Below are positions 14,801 to 15,944 of a DNA stretch of 15,944 bases, one piece after another. The position numbers were made by a program, and so were the translations under genes. The notes under the pieces were generated by a model. The model was given only the letters and a program-made list of their open reading frames with translations, had not been told where the DNA came from and did no database searches. The stretch spans positions 1 through 15,944 of the forward strand of contig CAZWVM010000071.1 in assembly GCA_964637705.1 (NCBI GenBank), written 5' to 3'. Each line of letters starts with the position of its first letter. The first letter of the stretch is position 1. This stretch comes from CAZWVM01 sp964637705. Its GTDB lineage: Bacteria; UBA8481.

Positions 14801-15220
14801 CTCCACCGTGAAGGCGTAGTGCACCAGGACCGGCGTGACGCGGGAGATCGGGAGGCGGCGGGCCGGCGAGAAGATCTTGAGGCAGGAAACGCCCTCGTCC
14901 TTCTCGGGTTTCCCCCACGTGATCGCGAGCTTCCCGCCCGAGGCCTCGAGGTCCGCGATGTCGTCCGCGGCCGACTCCGGGGGCACCCGGACCTGGTAGG
15001 TCTCGTCGAAGGATCCGCGGTAGCGCTTGTAGAGGTCGCGGCCGCGCGCGCCGAGCTTCTCGACGAGCCGCGTCTCGAGGCGCGCCTCCCACGAGCCGAT
15101 GACGTCGAGGATCCTGAGCCAGCTCGAAAGCAGGGTCGACGGCAGGGCGTTGCCCCGGGCGAGAGTGTCCAGTTGAGAGGTGATCGAGGAGAGAGAAACC
15201 GGTGTCTTCGACGCGGTCAC
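11804..15220 (-). CDS. NAD-dependent glutamate dehydrogenase, large class, short form
   Basis: A 1138-residue enzyme predicted to oxidise glutamate to 2-oxoglutarate and ammonia with NAD. Signatures of the bacterial large-GDH family are GGIRWSERPDDFRTEVLGLM (351-370), the Lys-rich catalytic stretch VPTGAKGGFIVKR (381-393), DGDDPYLVVAADKGTATFSD (439-458), the dinucleotide-fold GIGDMSGDVFGNGM (519-532) with DHRDIFLDPDPD (545-556), LYNGGIGTYVKAS (631-643) and GEGGNLGFTQAGR (671-683). A long helical C-terminal domain covers about 810-1138. Classical members have about 1,600 residues; here the regulatory N-terminal region seems missing and the protein starts just before the conserved RVPPESAADDIADLE block (78-92). 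The start is GTG 15220, 6 bases after CAGAAT, with no Shine-Dalgarno sequence. It converges on the AlbA_2 gene. Confidence 0.9.
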   Translation of the reverse strand: MTASKTPVSLSSITSQLDTLARGNALPSTLLSSWLRILDVIGSWEARLETRLVEKLGARGRDLYKRYRGSFDETYQVRVPPESAADDIADLEASGGKLAITWGKPEKDEGVSCLKIFSPARRLPISRVTPVLVHYAFTVEDEESFRIACAEQPVFLHVFRVRAPGGLLLSNDARGAAIARSLVAALSDEIEHDALNALMISASLSLAEVGLLRCLRNYARQIGAVPARTGANNTLVGHPAASRLLVDLFLARFSPDASVRKRGKALAARFNEYLSGVSSLDDDRALRVFQNIVDSVVRTNYFVEGASTIAVKIDCSKIQRMPAPRPWREIYVYGGASMEGCHLRGGPVARGGIRWSERPDDFRTEVLGLMKTQVTKNAQIVPTGAKGGFIVKRMPGDRAQAGEEIRRCYRLLITSMLQMQDNLDRQGRIRRPVRITAHDGDDPYLVVAADKGTATFSDTANALSAEFGFWLGDAFASGGSNGYDHKKEGITARGAWVSVRRHFRDLGKDTDRDPFTAVGIGDMSGDVFGNGMLLSDKIRLVAAFDHRDIFLDPDPDTAVSFRERRRLFALPRSSWQDYAKKALSPGGGVFSRKQKSIPLSEPVRRALGVDAAALDPDSLIRAILKAPVELLYNGGIGTYVKASHEVNSEVGDSQNDNLRVDARDLRCRLVGEGGNLGFTQAGRIEFARGGGRIITDAVDNSAGVDLSDHEVNLKILIDGAKRVVKPAERTKLLRRFKEPIIRDVLKDNHDQTLAVSLDEIRSRRRLPLFARTLSDLERRGVLNVGLEGLPDADELRDRERTGAGLTRPELAVLLSYAKIDTKTRIFDSPIIQKHYLDEFVDLYFAPEMRRHFGRSIRDHRLKNNILVTVLTNRIVNLHGATILHRLTSELGLAASRVCEALIVAREALGLDALIEGVNELGSRVAAERQYEELIAADEAAVLTARWLIRNVPDLRNRLGETRAKYDDVLDRFKPFLRKILPDRDRAHLDAAVASRREAGMPPNLAERLALVEHIPTALDAFALAERHRRPLKAAAETLYEVGDALRLGYLIDQIHALPGRDDWESTAAADVVADLRRSRRRIASRILELGQDIEGYCRERYRSAGTLQAAIARIEAEKPSSVAPYIVISSQLQNLASL

Positions 15221-15226
15221 GGGGTC

Positions 15227-15255
15227 ATTCTGAACCCGGCGCGTTTTCGAGTCAA
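15227..15255 (-). promoter_or_regulatory. probable promoter of the glutamate dehydrogenase gene
   Basis: On the minus strand, TTGACT (15250-15255), an exact 17-base spacer and CAGAAT (15227-15232, 4 of 6 matches). The GTG start at 15220 follows the -10 box by 6 bases, so the transcript would begin at or next to the start codon. A 5-base inverted repeat GGGAG/CTCCC (15258-15262 and 15269-15273) lies just upstream, between the two divergent genes. Confidence 0.5.
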
Positions 15256-15298
15256 GAGGGAGTCGATCCTCCCCTACTCGCCCGCACCGGTCTTCGGC

Positions 15299-15304
15299 TA
15301 TACT
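15299..15304 (+). promoter_or_regulatory. possible -10 box of the membrane-protein gene at the window end
   Basis: TATACT (5 of 6 matches), 14 bases before the GTG at 15319. GGGAG at 15305-15309 could serve as a ribosome-binding site if transcription starts early enough, otherwise it is not transcribed. No good -35 is visible. Confidence 0.35.
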
Positions 15305-15318
15305 GGGAGCGAACGCCC

Positions 15319-15944
15319 GTGACGATCTCCCCTCCCACTCCGCGGCCCCGCGCGCCTCTCGACGCCGCCGGAATCGTCCAGAGCACTCTCTACGGCATCT
15401 TCGCCTTCCTGACGCTCCTGTGCGGCGAGATCGTGTCGCGCGGTTTCCACCCGATGGGGCGCGTCGAGTACGTGCCGCTCATCGCGCTCTACGCGGCCGC
15501 CGGGGCGGTCTTCGGGCTGGCCGTCAACTACCCCCTGCGTCACCGGCCCGGCGCGGCCGACGTCGCGACCGCCGGGCTCATCACCTTTCTCTTCGGCTCC
15601 GCGATGCTCTACCGCGAGACCGGGTTCCTGCCCTGGAGCGACCGGGGCGCGAAGGAGTACGCGCTCGTCGCCGCGATCGCCCTGGGGTTCGGCGCCCTGA
15701 CCGCGCCGATCGCCTGGCTTTTCCGTCGCTTCCTCGACCGGGATCTCCGCCTCGCCGAGTTCTGGGTCGTGCTCATCATGCCCACCGTGATCCAGACCTA
15801 CCTCACGATGGTTCGCCTCAGCGGCAGCCCGGTGCCGGACATGCGTTTCCTCCCGGACATCACGATCCTCGCCCTCGCCTCGGCCGCCGGCCTCGCCGCC
15901 ACCTTCGGGATCCGGCGCTCGCTCCTCGTCGAGTTCATGCCCCC
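15319..15944 (+). CDS. polytopic membrane protein, 3' end outside the window
   Basis: An open frame from GTG 15319 runs off the window end with 208 codons visible. After a Pro-rich head (residues 1-14) there are about six hydrophobic segments (roughly 18-37, 51-70, 83-98, 116-136, 147-166, 180-197) separated by short charged loops. No conserved catalytic motif appears in the visible part. The layout resembles the membrane anchor that precedes a large extracytoplasmic domain in membrane sulfatases and similar enzymes, but that is a guess. GTG is the only start near the TATACT/GGGAG signals. Codon use and GC-rich third positions match the neighbours, and the hydrophobic pattern makes a chance frame unlikely. 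It is divergent from the glutamate dehydrogenase gene. Confidence 0.75.
   Translation, partial: MTISPPTPRPRAPLDAAGIVQSTLYGIFAFLTLLCGEIVSRGFHPMGRVEYVPLIALYAAAGAVFGLAVNYPLRHRPGAADVATAGLITFLFGSAMLYRETGFLPWSDRGAKEYALVAAIALGFGALTAPIAWLFRRFLDRDLRLAEFWVVLIMPTVIQTYLTMVRLSGSPVPDMRFLPDITILALASAAGLAATFGIRRSLLVEFMP

Noticed and set aside
11768..15322. 1184-codon open frame antisense to the glutamate dehydrogenase gene
   Set aside because: Arg/Val/Asp-rich composition without domains. It mirrors the real gene almost end to end and has no ribosome-binding site.

Overview
The window is GC-rich, gene-dense bacterial chromosome. Two lipoprotein-type signal sequences, an OmpA-family peptidoglycan-anchor domain and an NAD-type large glutamate dehydrogenase point to a Gram-negative, probably environmental or uncultured lineage. 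A GC-rich Acidobacteriota- or Myxococcota-like genome would fit, but nothing here fixes the phylum. I see no insertion sequence, integrase, CRISPR array, rRNA or convincing intrinsic terminator. No gap between genes reaches 300 bases. Very long open frames antisense to the real genes are GC-driven shadows.

Left part (1-4618), carbohydrate-flavoured: an MFS transporter (minus), a Pro/Ala-rich probable lipoprotein ending in a carbohydrate-binding-like beta domain (plus), and a GH31 alpha-glycosidase (minus). The lipoprotein and GH31 genes converge with 10 bases between them. Together they could bind, cleave and import an alpha-linked sugar, although GH31 shows no signal peptide and is predicted cytoplasmic.

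Central operon (4793-9533, plus): lipoprotein, dCMP deaminase, OmpA-like protein with two Ig-like repeats, a 773-residue three-domain signalling fusion, and an 87-residue unknown protein. Gaps run from a 4-base overlap to 22 bases. The fusion is the most remarkable object here. It joins a nicotinamidase/isochorismatase-fold domain that seems to have lost its catalytic residues, an APH/TCAD9-like kinase with intact catalytic motifs, and a CDKN3-like dual-specificity phosphatase with an intact CX5R loop.

Right part (9552-15944): a tRNA-Leu(CAG) (minus), a 213-base hairpin-rich spacer, a flavin-reductase-like protein (minus), then a divergent membrane protein with a Schlafen/AlbA_2 domain (plus). 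The last is preceded by a possible leaderless 21-codon leader ORF that overlaps its start codon. Convergent to it is a shortened large-type NAD-glutamate dehydrogenase (minus), and divergent from that is a membrane protein cut by the window end.

Several start codons sit 6-9 bases after a -10-like hexamer, mostly without a Shine-Dalgarno sequence, so leaderless transcripts may be common in this organism.
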